64,000 nucleotides of DNA from Streptomyces lanatus (lineage in GTDB: Bacteria; Actinomycetota; Actinomycetes; Streptomycetales; Streptomycetaceae). The notes beneath the pieces are model-generated. The model did not search any database, was not told the origin of the DNA, and was given only the letters and a program-made list of their open reading frames with translations. Position numbers and translations under genes: made by a program. The stretch spans positions 808,742-872,741 of the forward strand of contig NZ_BNBM01000001.1 of assembly GCF_014655715.1 (NCBI RefSeq). Reading direction: 5' to 3'. Positions 16,163 to 25,360 of the stretch are shown here, piece by piece; position 1 is the first letter of the stretch, and the number at the start of each line of letters is the position of its first letter.

Positions 16163-18547
16163 CTACGCCATGCCGGTGAGGTGTTCCGGCCGTACCGGCG
16201 TGCGGTTGAGCTCCAGCCCGGTCGCGCTCCGGATCGCCGCGAGGACGGCCGGGGTCGAGGACAGGGTGGGTGCCTCGCCGATGCCACGGAGCCCGTACGG
16301 CGCGTGGTCGTCGGCGAGTTCGAGCACGTCGACCGGGATGATCGGCGTGTCGAGAATCGTGGGGAGCAGATAGTCCGTGAAGGAGGGGTTCCTGACCTTC
16401 GCGGTCTTGGGGTCGACGATGATCTCCTCCATCACCGCGATGCCCATGCCCTGGAGGGTGCCGCCCTGGATCTGGCCGAGGACGGACAGCGGGTTGAGCG
16501 CCTTGCCGACGTCCTGGGCGCAGGCCAGTTCGATGACCTTGACCAGTCCGAGTTCGGTGTCGACCTCGACGACGGCGCGGTGCGCGGCGAAGGAGTACTG
16601 GACGTGTCCGTTGCCCTGCCCGGTGCGCAGGTCGAAGGCCTCGGTCGGACGGTGCCGCCACTCGGCCTCGATCTCGACGACCTCGCCCTCCAGTACGTCG
16701 ACCAGGTCACCGAGGACCTCGCCGCCGTCGGTGACGACCTTGCCGCCCTCCAGGAGCAGTTCGGCGGTGGCCCAGGCGGGGTGGTAGGAGCCGAACTTGC
16801 GGCGCCCGATCTCCAGCACCTTCTCCCGGACCAGCTCGCAGGAGTTCTTGACGGCGCCGCCGGTGACGTACGTCTGCCGGGAGGCCGAGGTCGAACCCGC
16901 CGAACCCACCTGCGTGTCCGCCGGGTGGATCGTCACCTGGGTGACGCCCAGCTCGGTGCGGGCGATCTGCGCGTGGACGGTGACGCCGCCCTGGCCGACC
17001 TCCGCCATCGCGGTGTGCACGGTGGCGACGGGCTCGCCGCCGATGACCTCCATGCGCACCTTGGCGGTGGAGTAGTCGTCGAAGCCCTCGGAGAAGCCGA
17101 CGTTCTTGATGCCGACCGCGTAGCCGATGCCGCGTACGACGCCTTCACCGTGCGTGGTGTTGGACAGACCGCCCGGCAGCTGCCGTACGTCCGCGCCCTC
17201 GCTGGACTCCCACTGGCGCTCGGGCGGCAGCGGCATCGCCTTGACGCGGCGCAGGAGTTCGGCGACCGGCGCCGGGGAGTCGACCGGCTGCCCGGTCGGC
17301 ATGATGGTGCCCTGCTCCATGGCGTTGAGCTGCCGCAGCTCCACCGGGTCCATGCCCAGCTTCTCCGCCAGCTTGTCCATCTGCGCCTCGTAGGCGAAGC
17401 ACGCCTGGACCGCGCCGAAGCCGCGCATGGCGCCGCAGGGCGGGTTGTTGGTGTAGAGGGCGATGGCCTCGATGTCGACGTCCTCGACCACGTACGGGCC
17501 GATGCTGAGCGAGGAGGCGTTGCCGACGACCGCCGGGGAGGCGGAGGCGTACGCGCCGCCGTCGAGCACGATCCGGCACTTGACGTGGGTCAGCTTGCCG
17601 TCGCTCGTGGCGCCGTGCTCGTAGTAGAGCTTGGCCGGGTGGCGGTGGACGTGCCCGAAGAAGGACTCGAACCGGTTGTAGACGATCTTGACCGGCTTAC
17701 CGGTCCGCATCGCCAGCAGACAGGCGTGGATCTGCATCGACAGGTCCTCGCGGCCACCGAAGGCACCGCCGACGCCGGCCAGCGTCATCCGGACCTTGCT
17801 CTCGGGCAGGCCGAGGACCGGGGCGATCTGCTTGAGGTCGCTGTGCAGCCACTGGGTGGCGATGTACAGGTGGACGCCGCCGTCCTCGTCCGGCACGGCG
17901 AGGCCGGACTCCGGGCCGAGGAAGGCCTGGTCCTGCATGCCGAAGGTGTACTCGCCCTTGACGATCACGTCGGCCCGCTCGGCGGCCTCGGCGGCGTCGC
18001 CGCGGAGGATCGGCTGGCGGTGGACGATGTTCGGGTGCGGGACATGACCGGAGTGGTGGTCGTCGCGGCCCTCGTGGACGAGGATCGCGTCCGGGGCGGT
18101 CGCGGAGGCCTCGTCGGTGATGACGGGCAGCTCGCGGTAGTCGACCTTGATCTTCGCCGCGGCACGACGGGCCGTCTCCGGGTGGTCGGCGGCGACGATG
18201 GCGACCGGCTCACCGTGGTGGCGGACCTTGCCGTGCGCCAGGACGGGGGTGTCCTGGATCTCCAGGCCGTAGTTCTTCACATCGGTCGGCAGGTCGTCGT
18301 ACGTCATGACGGCGTAGACACCCGCCATGGCGAGCGCCTCGCTGGTGTCGATGGACACGATCTCGGCGTGCGCGACGGTGGACCGGAGGATCTGCCCCCA
18401 GAGCATGTCCTCGTGCCACATGTCGGACGAGTACGCGAACTCGCCGGTGACCTTGAGGGTGCCGTCCGGGCGGAGCGTGGACTCGCCGATGCCGCCCTTG
18501 GTCTGGGACCCCTGGGTGATCTTCGTGGGAGCGCCGTTGGTGGGCAT
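16163..18547 (-). CDS. Xanthine dehydrogenase, molybdopterin-binding large subunit
   Basis: 794 aa, catalytic subunit of a three-subunit xanthine dehydrogenase oxidising hypoxanthine/xanthine towards urate. Visible motifs are the Mo-cofactor loop GVGGAFGGRED, the second cofactor segment CGAMRGFGAVQACFAYEAQ, AMAEVGQGGVTVHAQIAR, and the active-site Glu in GIGEAPTLSSTPAVLAAI. The start is the ATG at 18547, five bases after the small-subunit stop; frame upstream of that lies within the small subunit. Third gene of the FAD - Fe-S - Mo operon. The substrate assignment rests on the PucR/XdhC/purine-permease context, since the fold alone would also fit other hydroxylases. Confidence 0.88.
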   Translation of the reverse strand: MPTNGAPTKITQGSQTKGGIGESTLRPDGTLKVTGEFAYSSDMWHEDMLWGQILRSTVAHAEIVSIDTSEALAMAGVYAVMTYDDLPTDVKNYGLEIQDTPVLAHGKVRHHGEPVAIVAADHPETARRAAAKIKVDYRELPVITDEASATAPDAILVHEGRDDHHSGHVPHPNIVHRQPILRGDAAEAAERADVIVKGEYTFGMQDQAFLGPESGLAVPDEDGGVHLYIATQWLHSDLKQIAPVLGLPESKVRMTLAGVGGAFGGREDLSMQIHACLLAMRTGKPVKIVYNRFESFFGHVHRHPAKLYYEHGATSDGKLTHVKCRIVLDGGAYASASPAVVGNASSLSIGPYVVEDVDIEAIALYTNNPPCGAMRGFGAVQACFAYEAQMDKLAEKLGMDPVELRQLNAMEQGTIMPTGQPVDSPAPVAELLRRVKAMPLPPERQWESSEGADVRQLPGGLSNTTHGEGVVRGIGYAVGIKNVGFSEGFDDYSTAKVRMEVIGGEPVATVHTAMAEVGQGGVTVHAQIARTELGVTQVTIHPADTQVGSAGSTSASRQTYVTGGAVKNSCELVREKVLEIGRRKFGSYHPAWATAELLLEGGKVVTDGGEVLGDLVDVLEGEVVEIEAEWRHRPTEAFDLRTGQGNGHVQYSFAAHRAVVEVDTELGLVKVIELACAQDVGKALNPLSVLGQIQGGTLQGMGIAVMEEIIVDPKTAKVRNPSFTDYLLPTILDTPIIPVDVLELADDHAPYGLRGIGEAPTLSSTPAVLAAIRSATGLELNRTPVRPEHLTGMA

Positions 18548-18552
18548 GCTGC

Positions 18553-19136
<584 letters not shown>

Positions 19137-19137
<1 letters not shown>

Positions 19138-20027
19138 TACGCGGCTCCCTCCGTGAGGCGGCGGTCGCCGCGGTACGACTCCCAGGTCCAGGTCAGCGTG
19201 CGGCGCGCCATGACGCCGACCGCGTGCCGGCGGTAGCTCGCCGTGCCCCGGACGTCGTCGATCGGGTTGCAGGCGCCCGAGCACAGCTCGGCGAACTGCT
19301 TGGCGACCGACGGGGTGATGATCTTGCCGTTGTCCCAGAAGCCGCCCTCTTCGAGCGCCGCGTTCAGGAACTCCTCGGCGGCCTTGGCCCGCACGGGCGT
19401 AGGAGCGGCGGAACCGATCCCGGTCCGCACGGTCCGCGTCTCCGGGTGCAGCGCGAGCCCGAAGGCGCACACGGCGATGACCATGGCGTTCCTGGTCCCC
19501 ACCTTGGAGTACTGCTGCGGCCCGTCGGCCTTCTTGATGTGGACGGCCCGGATCAGCTCATCGGCGGCCAGCGCGTTGCGCTTCACGCCGGTGTAGAACT
19601 CGTCGATCGGGATACGGCGGCTGCCGCGCACCGACTCGACCTCGACCTCGGCGCCGGCCGCGAGGAGCGCGGGGTGGGCGTCACCGGCCGGGGAGGCGGT
19701 GCCGAGGTTGCCGCCGACGCCGCCGCGGTTGCGGATCTGCGGGGAGGCGACCGTGTGCGAGGCCAGGGCGAGGCCCGGCAGCTCGGCGCGCAGGCTCTCC
19801 ATGATCTCGCTGTACGGCACCGAGGCGCCGAGCCGCACGCTCTCCTCGCCGACCTCCCACTCGTAGAGGTCGCCGATGCGGTTCAGGTCGAGCAGGTACT
19901 CGGGCCGACGGTGGTCGAAGTTGATCTCGACCATCACATCGGTGCCACCCGCAATCGGCACAGCGGTGGGGTGCTCGGCCTTCGCGGCGAGCGCCTCCTC
20001 CCAGCTGGCGGGGCGAAGGAAGTCCAT
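19137..20027 (-). CDS. Xanthine dehydrogenase, FAD-binding medium subunit
   Basis: 296 aa, first gene of the operon. The N-terminal FAD_binding_5 domain shows PIAGGTDVMVEINF and IRNRGGVGGNLGTASPAGD, which contact FAD; the C-terminal CO_deh_flav_C domain covers about residues 175-285. It passes electrons from the Fe-S clusters to NAD. It is transcribed divergently from the pucR-like regulator across a 375-base region. The next gene begins within its stop codon. Confidence 0.9.
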
Positions 20028-20402
20028 GACCGGCTCTCTTCTTCGTCTCGTGGGTCGTACGGTTTGAGCCAGATCAGGTGCGGCGAGCCCGGCTCGTTCA
20101 TGTGCTGTTAACGCGCATTGACGTCAGTACACCGCCCTGTGCTCCACCGGGGTCAGTCACGGAAACCATGAAGGAGTTGGCTGGCCAGGGTGGGCATCTT
20201 GTAGATTCGTATGAACGGAGGTCACCAGTAACCTCCACCTCATTCTCCGGAAACACCGGGCACAACCCTGTGACCTGGGACACCGTCCGAAAGACGACGA
20301 GCACCGCACCCGGCGTCGCTCATCGCCCGCGGCGCGGGCCGCGCCCGGCACACCCTTCAAGATTCATCGTAGATTTCGAGACAAAGAACGGCGGCGACGA
20401 GA
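20028..20402. promoter_or_regulatory. Divergent control region between the xdh operon and pucR
   Basis: A 375-base gap with no convincing gene. It must hold both promoters. I see an inverted repeat GGAGGT-N8-ACCTCC (20217-20236), TTGACG near 20119, and A/T-richer patches at 20365-20390 just before the regulator ATG. PucR-type regulators commonly bind their divergent targets, so the dyad is a candidate site, but its match to any known PucR box is unproven. Confidence 0.35.
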
Positions 20403-22079
20403 ATGCGGCTGCGCGCACTGCTGGAAACCGACGCGCTGGGCCTCAAGCTGCTCGGCGGCGAGGACGAGCTGGACCGCACCGTGCGCGGTGTGATGACCAC
20501 CGACCTGCGCGACCCCAGCCGCTACCTCTCGGGCGGCGAGCTGGTGCTGACAGGACTGGCCTGGCGTCGGAACGCCGCGGACTCGGACCCTTTCGTGCGC
20601 CTCCTGGTGCAGTCCGGCGTCGTGGCCCTGGCGGCCGGTGAGGCCGAGCTGGGCGACATCCCCGACGACCTGGTCGTGGCCTGCGCCCGGCACCGTCTCC
20701 CCCTCTTCGCCGTGCACGAGTCGGTGGCCTTCGCGACGGTCACCGAGCATGTCGTACGGCAGGTCAGCGGCGAGCGCGCCGGGGATCTGGCGGCCGTCGT
20801 GGACCGGCACCGCAGGATGATGACCTCGGGCCCGGCGGGCGGCGGCCCGGACGTGGTCCTGGACCTCCTCGGCTCGGACCTGGACCTGCGGGCATGGGTG
20901 CTGTCACCGGCGGGCCGGCTCATCGCGGGCTCCGAGGTCGGGGGCCCCGTCCTGCCGGCCGAGCTGTGCGCGAGGCTGGCGGCGGAGCATCTGACGGCCG
21001 CCCGCACGGGCCGCCGGGGCCCGCACCGCATCACCCTCGGCGCCGCCACCTACTCGCTCTTCCCCATCCGCAGCAGCAGCGGCCGCACCGCGCAGGGCGC
21101 GCGGGACGTGCGCGAGACGCTGCTGTCGGACTGGCTGCTGGCCGTGGAGGCGGACGCCGGTGACTGGCCCGAGGAGCGGCTGGACCTCCTCCAGGGCGTC
21201 ACCCAGCTGATCGCGGTCGAACGGGACCGCCGGGACGCGGCGCGCACGGTCCGCCGCCGTCTCGCCCAGGAGGTCCTGGAGCTGGTCCAGACGGGCGCGG
21301 CCCCCGCCGAGATCGCGGCGCGCCTCCGGGTGGCCGCGCCGGTGCTGCTGCCCGGCCTCGGGGCGGCACCGCACTGGCAGGTGGTGGTCGCGCGGGCCGA
21401 GTGGGAGGACACGGACATCGAGGCGGGTCCGATCGCCCAGTCCCTCCTGGAGGAGATCCTGGTGGACCCGCTGGCCACGGGCCCGGAGCCGTCCGACCGC
21501 ATCGCGGTGGCCCACACGGGCGACGAGGCCATCGCTCTCGTCCCCCTCCCCGCGGTCTCCTCGGAGCACGACGGCTCGGAGACCGGCATCCTCGCCGACG
21601 CGCTCCTGGAGTCGGTCCGCGCCCCGCTCTCCGCGGGCCTGGACGGCGACGGCCGGGTCACGCTGGGCGTCAGCGCGGCGGTGCACTCGGCGGAGGGCCT
21701 GCGCGGCGCCCTGGAGGAGGCGCGGCACGCCCGCCGGGTGGCGGCGGCACGGCCGGGGCGGGTCTGCGCGGCGGGCCACCAGGAACTGGCCTCGCACGTC
21801 CTCCTGCTTCCGTTCGTCCCGGACGACGTGCGCCGCGCATTCACCGCGCGATTGCTGGACCCGCTCCGTGACTACGACCGCCGCCACCGCGCGGAACTGA
21901 TCCCGACCCTCGAAGCCTTCCTCGACTGCGACGGCTCCTGGACCCGCTGCGCGACCCGTCTCCACCTGCACGTCAACACACTGCGCTACCGCGTGGGCAG
22001 GATCGAGCAGTTGACGAGTCGGGACCTCTCCCGGCTGGAGGACAAGCTGGATTTCTTCTTGGCATTGCGGATGAGTTGA
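20403..22079 (+). CDS. PucR family transcriptional regulator of purine catabolism
   Basis: 558 aa with the three-part PucR layout: N-terminal purine-catabolism regulator domain (RLRALLETDALGLKLLGGED, residues 1-125), a central GGDEF-like region, and a C-terminal PucR HTH (DGSWTRCATRLHLHVNTLRY, then RVGRIEQL). It is divergent from the xdh operon, and its neighbours are purine genes, so it probably activates or represses xdh, the permease and xdhC in response to purine or degradation intermediates. The ATG at 20403 is preceded by a weak purine-rich GACGAG. Confidence 0.88.
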   Translation: MRLRALLETDALGLKLLGGEDELDRTVRGVMTTDLRDPSRYLSGGELVLTGLAWRRNAADSDPFVRLLVQSGVVALAAGEAELGDIPDDLVVACARHRLPLFAVHESVAFATVTEHVVRQVSGERAGDLAAVVDRHRRMMTSGPAGGGPDVVLDLLGSDLDLRAWVLSPAGRLIAGSEVGGPVLPAELCARLAAEHLTAARTGRRGPHRITLGAATYSLFPIRSSSGRTAQGARDVRETLLSDWLLAVEADAGDWPEERLDLLQGVTQLIAVERDRRDAARTVRRRLAQEVLELVQTGAAPAEIAARLRVAAPVLLPGLGAAPHWQVVVARAEWEDTDIEAGPIAQSLLEEILVDPLATGPEPSDRIAVAHTGDEAIALVPLPAVSSEHDGSETGILADALLESVRAPLSAGLDGDGRVTLGVSAAVHSAEGLRGALEEARHARRVAAARPGRVCAAGHQELASHVLLLPFVPDDVRRAFTARLLDPLRDYDRRHRAELIPTLEAFLDCDGSWTRCATRLHLHVNTLRYRVGRIEQLTSRDLSRLEDKLDFFLALRMS

Positions 22080-22134
22080 GATGTGGTGAGGGCTCGTGGT
22101 GATGGCACCAAGTGCCGTCACTGTCCCACGACTT

Positions 22135-22150
22135 TGTGAAATCCTTCACC
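22135..22150. promoter_or_regulatory. Rex-like operator candidate
   Basis: TGTGAA-ATCC-TTCACC matches the redox-sensor Rex operator pattern TGTGAA-N4-TTCACA at all but the last base and contains the perfect dyad GTGAA-N4-TTCAC. It lies about 100 bases upstream of the TPR-like gene. Chance occurrence is possible. Confidence 0.3.
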
Positions 22151-22247
22151 CACCCTCTTGGCCGAGCGCGGAGATTCGTGCTGAGATGCCGCCACCACTC
22201 AACAGCTCGATGGTGTGCTCGGGGAGGGCGAGGTGGCGTATACCGCC

Positions 22248-23009
22248 ATGTCTGGTAACGGAACGACCGCCGGTGACGATCCACTCCAGACCGCGGTATG
22301 GCGGCTGCGTTCACGCGCCTGCTGGGCGGACGCGGCGGCCCTGCTGCAGCCGGTGACCGCGTCGGCCTCGCTCCAGCGGGCGTCGCTGCTGGTGGAGCGC
22401 TGTCTCTACACCGAGCAGGGCTGGGAGGAGGCGGAGGACGCGCTCCGCACCGCCGAGGCGCTCGCGCACAGTGACGACGAACGGGGCGCTGCCGCTTGTG
22501 AACGCGGGCAACTTGCGTACGCGGCGACGCTGCACGGAGTGCGCGACCGGGCGGACGAGGCGCGGGCCGCGCTGGGGCGGGCGGCGGCGCTGATCGCGCC
22601 GGGGGCGGCGGGGCGGGCGCTCCTGGACTTCCGCCGGGGGTTGCTCGCGGAGAACCTGGCCCGCTCCCCCCAGGCTGCACGAGCGGCCTATCGCCGGGCC
22701 CATGCGGGTGCGACGGCCCATGCCGACCCGCTGCTCCTGTCCTTCACCTGGCGTCACCTCGCCGGGCTGGCCCTGCGGGACGGCGAGTTGGCGGAGGCGC
22801 GGCACGGGTTCGCGGAGTCGCTCCGCATCCGGGAGGAGCTGGGCTATCTGGTGGGCACTGCCCCCGCCCTGGCGTCCCTGGCCGACGCGGAGACGGAACC
22901 GGAGGCGGCCCGCCTCCGCGAGGAGGCCCGCCGCCTGTTCCGCCTCCTGGGCGGCGTGCCCACGTGGCTCTCCCACCAGCTGACTCCGCCTCCGCCGGCA
23001 GCGGCCTGA
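22248..23009 (+). CDS. TPR-like helical protein of unknown function
   Basis: 253 aa, almost entirely Ala/Arg/Glu-rich helices in a repeat of about 35-40 residues (LLVERCLYTEQGWEEAEDAL, YAATLHGVRDRADEARAALG, SFTWRHLAGLALRDGELAEA), typical of TPR proteins. No enzymatic motif, signal or membrane segment. The ATG at 22248 has AGGTGG about eleven bases upstream; an in-frame GTG at 22215 is the alternative. It stands alone between pucR and a GntR gene, with a Rex-like palindrome upstream and a terminator-like repeat downstream. Confidence 0.72.
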   Translation: MSGNGTTAGDDPLQTAVWRLRSRACWADAAALLQPVTASASLQRASLLVERCLYTEQGWEEAEDALRTAEALAHSDDERGAAACERGQLAYAATLHGVRDRADEARAALGRAAALIAPGAAGRALLDFRRGLLAENLARSPQAARAAYRRAHAGATAHADPLLLSFTWRHLAGLALRDGELAEARHGFAESLRIREELGYLVGTAPALASLADAETEPEAARLREEARRLFRLLGGVPTWLSHQLTPPPPAAA

Positions 23010-23044
23010 CCCGAAGAGCCTTTTTCGCCCCCGCAGACCCCGCT

Positions 23045-23143
23045 CCTCAAACGCCGGAGGGGCTGAACTACCCAGCCCGTCCGGCGTTTGAGGACGAGGC
23101 CCGTTCAGGGCCGAAGCGGGGGTCCGGGGGCGGCAGCCCCCGG
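23045..23143. repeat. Streptomyces-type intergenic repeat acting as bidirectional terminator
   Basis: CCTCAAACGCCGGA (23045-23058) pairs perfectly with TCCGGCGTTTGAGG (23080-23093) and continues inward through GGGCTG/CAGCCC with one mismatch. A second hairpin, CCGGGGGC-GGCA-GCCCCCGG (23124-23143), follows. I recognise this pair of motifs as a family common between convergent genes in Streptomyces chromosomes. Here it separates the convergent TPR-like and GntR genes. Confidence 0.7.
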
Positions 23144-23192
23144 GGACGGGACGGGTAGGGGCGGCGGGGGCGAAAAACCCTCCCCGCCGAAC

Positions 23193-24080
23193 TCACCGCG
23201 CGCCCGCGAAATGCTCCCCCACCAACGCCCCCACCACATCCAAATCCCTGGCGATCAACGCATCCAGCAGCGCATTGTGCTCCGCCGCGTCCGCGATCAG
23301 ATCCGCATGCCCCCGCCCCGAAGCCCCCCGCACCGGACTCACCAACGGCCACTGCGCCCGCCGATGAAGATCGTCGGCGATCTGGACCAACTGCTCGTTC
23401 CCACACAGCGACAGCACAGCCCGATGGAACGTACGGTCCGACTCCGCGTACGTCGCCCGGCACCCCGTCGACGCCGCCCGCACCGTCGCCTCGGCCAACG
23501 GCCGCAGTTCCGCCCACCGTTCACCGGAAACCGTACGCGCGAGCCGTAGCATCACCGGCACCTCGATCAGCGCCCGGACCTCGGCCAGCTCCCCCAGCTC
23601 CCGAGCCCCCCGCTCGACGACCCGGAACCCACGATTGGGCACCACCTCGACGGCACCCTCCAGCGCGAGCTGCTGCATGGCCTCACGCACAGGCGTGGCG
23701 GAAACGCCGAACCGATCCCCCAGAACAGGCGCGGAGTACACGGCCCCGGGCGTCAGCTCACCGGTCACCAGCGCCGTCCGCAGGGCGTCGAGGATCTGCC
23801 CCCGCACCGAGGCCCGCTGCACCAGCGCACGCGGCCGAGGGATGGGTGCCTCATTGTGCGTATGCTCACCACGCGCCGTAGGCGCGGCTTCCTCCCGAGT
23901 GAGCCCCACGCCTCCGGTACGCCCCTGCGCCGGCACCCGAGGGGCATCCGGACGAATCTCAGGACGCGACGAGGCTTCCCAGCCGCCCTCCGAGCCGTCC
24001 TCCGGATTCCCCGTCATCGCGGAGCCCTGCGCTCCTTGCTCCACGGGTCCTCCTCCGGACGTGTCGGTACTTGGGGCCAT
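23193..24080 (-). CDS. GntR family (FadR-type) transcriptional regulator
   Basis: 295 aa. An unstructured 85-residue N-terminal extension precedes the winged-helix GntR domain (VRGQILDALRTALVTGELTP, GVSATPVREAMQQLALEG, residues about 90-155) and an FCD effector domain (residues about 165-285) with helix-borne Asp/His residues that could bind metal-carboxylate ligands. I kept the first ATG, but a start at 24017 would remove 21 unconserved residues. It is divergent from the iron-regulated reductase gene; whether it controls it is unknown. Confidence 0.82.
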   Translation of the reverse strand: MAPSTDTSGGGPVEQGAQGSAMTGNPEDGSEGGWEASSRPEIRPDAPRVPAQGRTGGVGLTREEAAPTARGEHTHNEAPIPRPRALVQRASVRGQILDALRTALVTGELTPGAVYSAPVLGDRFGVSATPVREAMQQLALEGAVEVVPNRGFRVVERGARELGELAEVRALIEVPVMLRLARTVSGERWAELRPLAEATVRAASTGCRATYAESDRTFHRAVLSLCGNEQLVQIADDLHRRAQWPLVSPVRGASGRGHADLIADAAEHNALLDALIARDLDVVGALVGEHFAGAR

Positions 24081-24109
24081 TACGGCGGGTTGTTACTCAC
24101 CCGTCAAGC

Positions 24110-24137
24110 ACCATAGGCGCAGAACGCGACAGTTCAA
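24110..24137 (-). promoter_or_regulatory. Putative promoter of the GntR gene
   Basis: On the minus strand TTGAAC (24132-24137) and TATGGT (24110-24115) are 16 bases apart, with the gene starting about 30 bases further on. The region is shared with the divergent iron box. Confidence 0.35.
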
Positions 24138-24154
24138 ACCGCAGCGATCTTGGG

Positions 24155-24173
24155 TAAGGTAAGGCTTACCTTT
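24155..24173. promoter_or_regulatory. Iron box (DmdR/IdeR/DtxR-type operator)
   Basis: AAGGTAAG-G-CTTACCTT (24156-24172) is a perfect 8-bp dyad about one base, and the 19-base window matches the iron-box consensus TTAGGTTAGGCTAACCTAA at 14 positions. It sits 26 bases upstream of the FhuF-like start, where bound repressor would block transcription in high iron. Confidence 0.7.
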
Positions 24174-24198
24174 GAAGCCTCCCGGATCGGCGGTCACC

Positions 24199-25056
24199 AT
24201 GCCCGTGCCCCCTTCGGCCCTCGCAGACGCCTACACCCGTCTCATCAAGGCCTTCCCGGGGCTCGACATCATCCAGCCACCTACCCACGAGCAGCTGCCG
24301 AGGCACGGCGACTGGATCTCCGCCGAGGATCTCGCGGCCGGCGGCACCCGCCTCGACACCTTCCTGGCCTGGGACGACGCACAGGTGCGGCGCGACTACG
24401 GACAGCCCGCCCGCCCCGACGTCGTCGCCAGCTTCGGCCTGCACCGCTACGCCTGGCCCGCCTGTCTGCTGATCACCGTGCCGTGGTTCCTGCTCCGCCG
24501 CGTCCCCCGCTTTCCCGTGACGCATGTCTCGTACGACCGCATGGCCCCCGGACTCGCGATAGGCCGCCTGGCGGTGCGCCCGACGACCTTCGCCTGCCTC
24601 CCGGACGACCCGGCGGCCATCCTGCCCGGCGCCCGCGTCGTCCCCGACGAGGAGGCCCTGCGCGCCGAGGTGCGCACCGCCGTCGCCGAGCACCTCGAAC
24701 CCGTACTCGCCGGCTTCGGGCCGCGTATGCGGCGACGGGGCCGTGCGCTGTGGGGCATGGCGACCGACGAGCTCGTCGAGGGGCTCTGGTACGTCGCCCA
24801 CCTGCTCGGAGAGGGCGACGGCGAGCAGGACCGCGCACGCCGGGAACTGGAGCTGCTCCTGCCGGGCGCCACACAGCCGTATGTCGGCTCGGCCGCCTTT
24901 CGTGAGCTGACCGGCCCCGCCGGTGAGTCGCTGCCCACCCGGGACCGGGCGAGCTGCTGCATGTTCTACACGGTGCGCCCCGCGGACACCTGCGCCACCT
25001 GCCCGCGCACCTGCGACGCGGACCGCGTCAACAAGCTGCTCGCCGCCGCCGGTTGA
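24199..25056 (+). CDS. FhuF-like (2Fe-2S) siderophore-iron reductase
   Basis: 285 aa. The C-terminus CCMFYTVRPADTCATCPRTC has the CC-X10-C-X2-C cysteine pattern of FhuF-type ferric-siderophore reductases, which bind an unusual 2Fe-2S cluster. The remainder is the divergent FhuF alpha/beta domain. Placement directly under an iron box supports a role in releasing iron from imported siderophores in the cytoplasm. ATG at 24199 is chosen because an earlier TTG (24172) lies in the operator. Confidence 0.82.
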   Translation: MPVPPSALADAYTRLIKAFPGLDIIQPPTHEQLPRHGDWISAEDLAAGGTRLDTFLAWDDAQVRRDYGQPARPDVVASFGLHRYAWPACLLITVPWFLLRRVPRFPVTHVSYDRMAPGLAIGRLAVRPTTFACLPDDPAAILPGARVVPDEEALRAEVRTAVAEHLEPVLAGFGPRMRRRGRALWGMATDELVEGLWYVAHLLGEGDGEQDRARRELELLLPGATQPYVGSAAFRELTGPAGESLPTRDRASCCMFYTVRPADTCATCPRTCDADRVNKLLAAAG

Positions 25057-25360
25057 CGCACCCTCAGGTATGGCCGTAATCCGCCGTGCCGTAAGATCAC
25101 TCGTGAGCGCGACACCCGTTACGGTTACAGGCGTTTCACAAATTCCTCACTTCGCGCAGGAACTTTCCGTGGAACCACCCGCACGGGTAGTGTTGCTCGA
25201 ACTCAACTCCCGCCCCTCAAGCGGCAGTTCGAGCAGAACGCCGCCTTGGGCATCCCCTTGCACTTCCTTGGCGGCCTCTTGCCCCGAAAACCCCTGAGGG
25301 CCAGTGGGATTGGGCCACTATGGCGGGCGTTACGCCCTATCCCAATGCAAGGGACCCCAG
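25057..25360 (+). promoter_or_regulatory. Upstream region of the DUF2637 gene with stem-loops
   Basis: A 304-base gap without a gene. It holds a 10-bp inverted repeat (TGCTCGAACT at 25194-25203, AGTTCGAGCA at 25226-25235) and, just before the SD AAGGGA, a nested structure: outer TGGGAT/ATCCCA (25305-25310, 25339-25344) around GGGCG-TTA-CGCCC (25325-25337). The structured leader may affect translation; no known riboswitch class was recognised. Confidence 0.3.
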
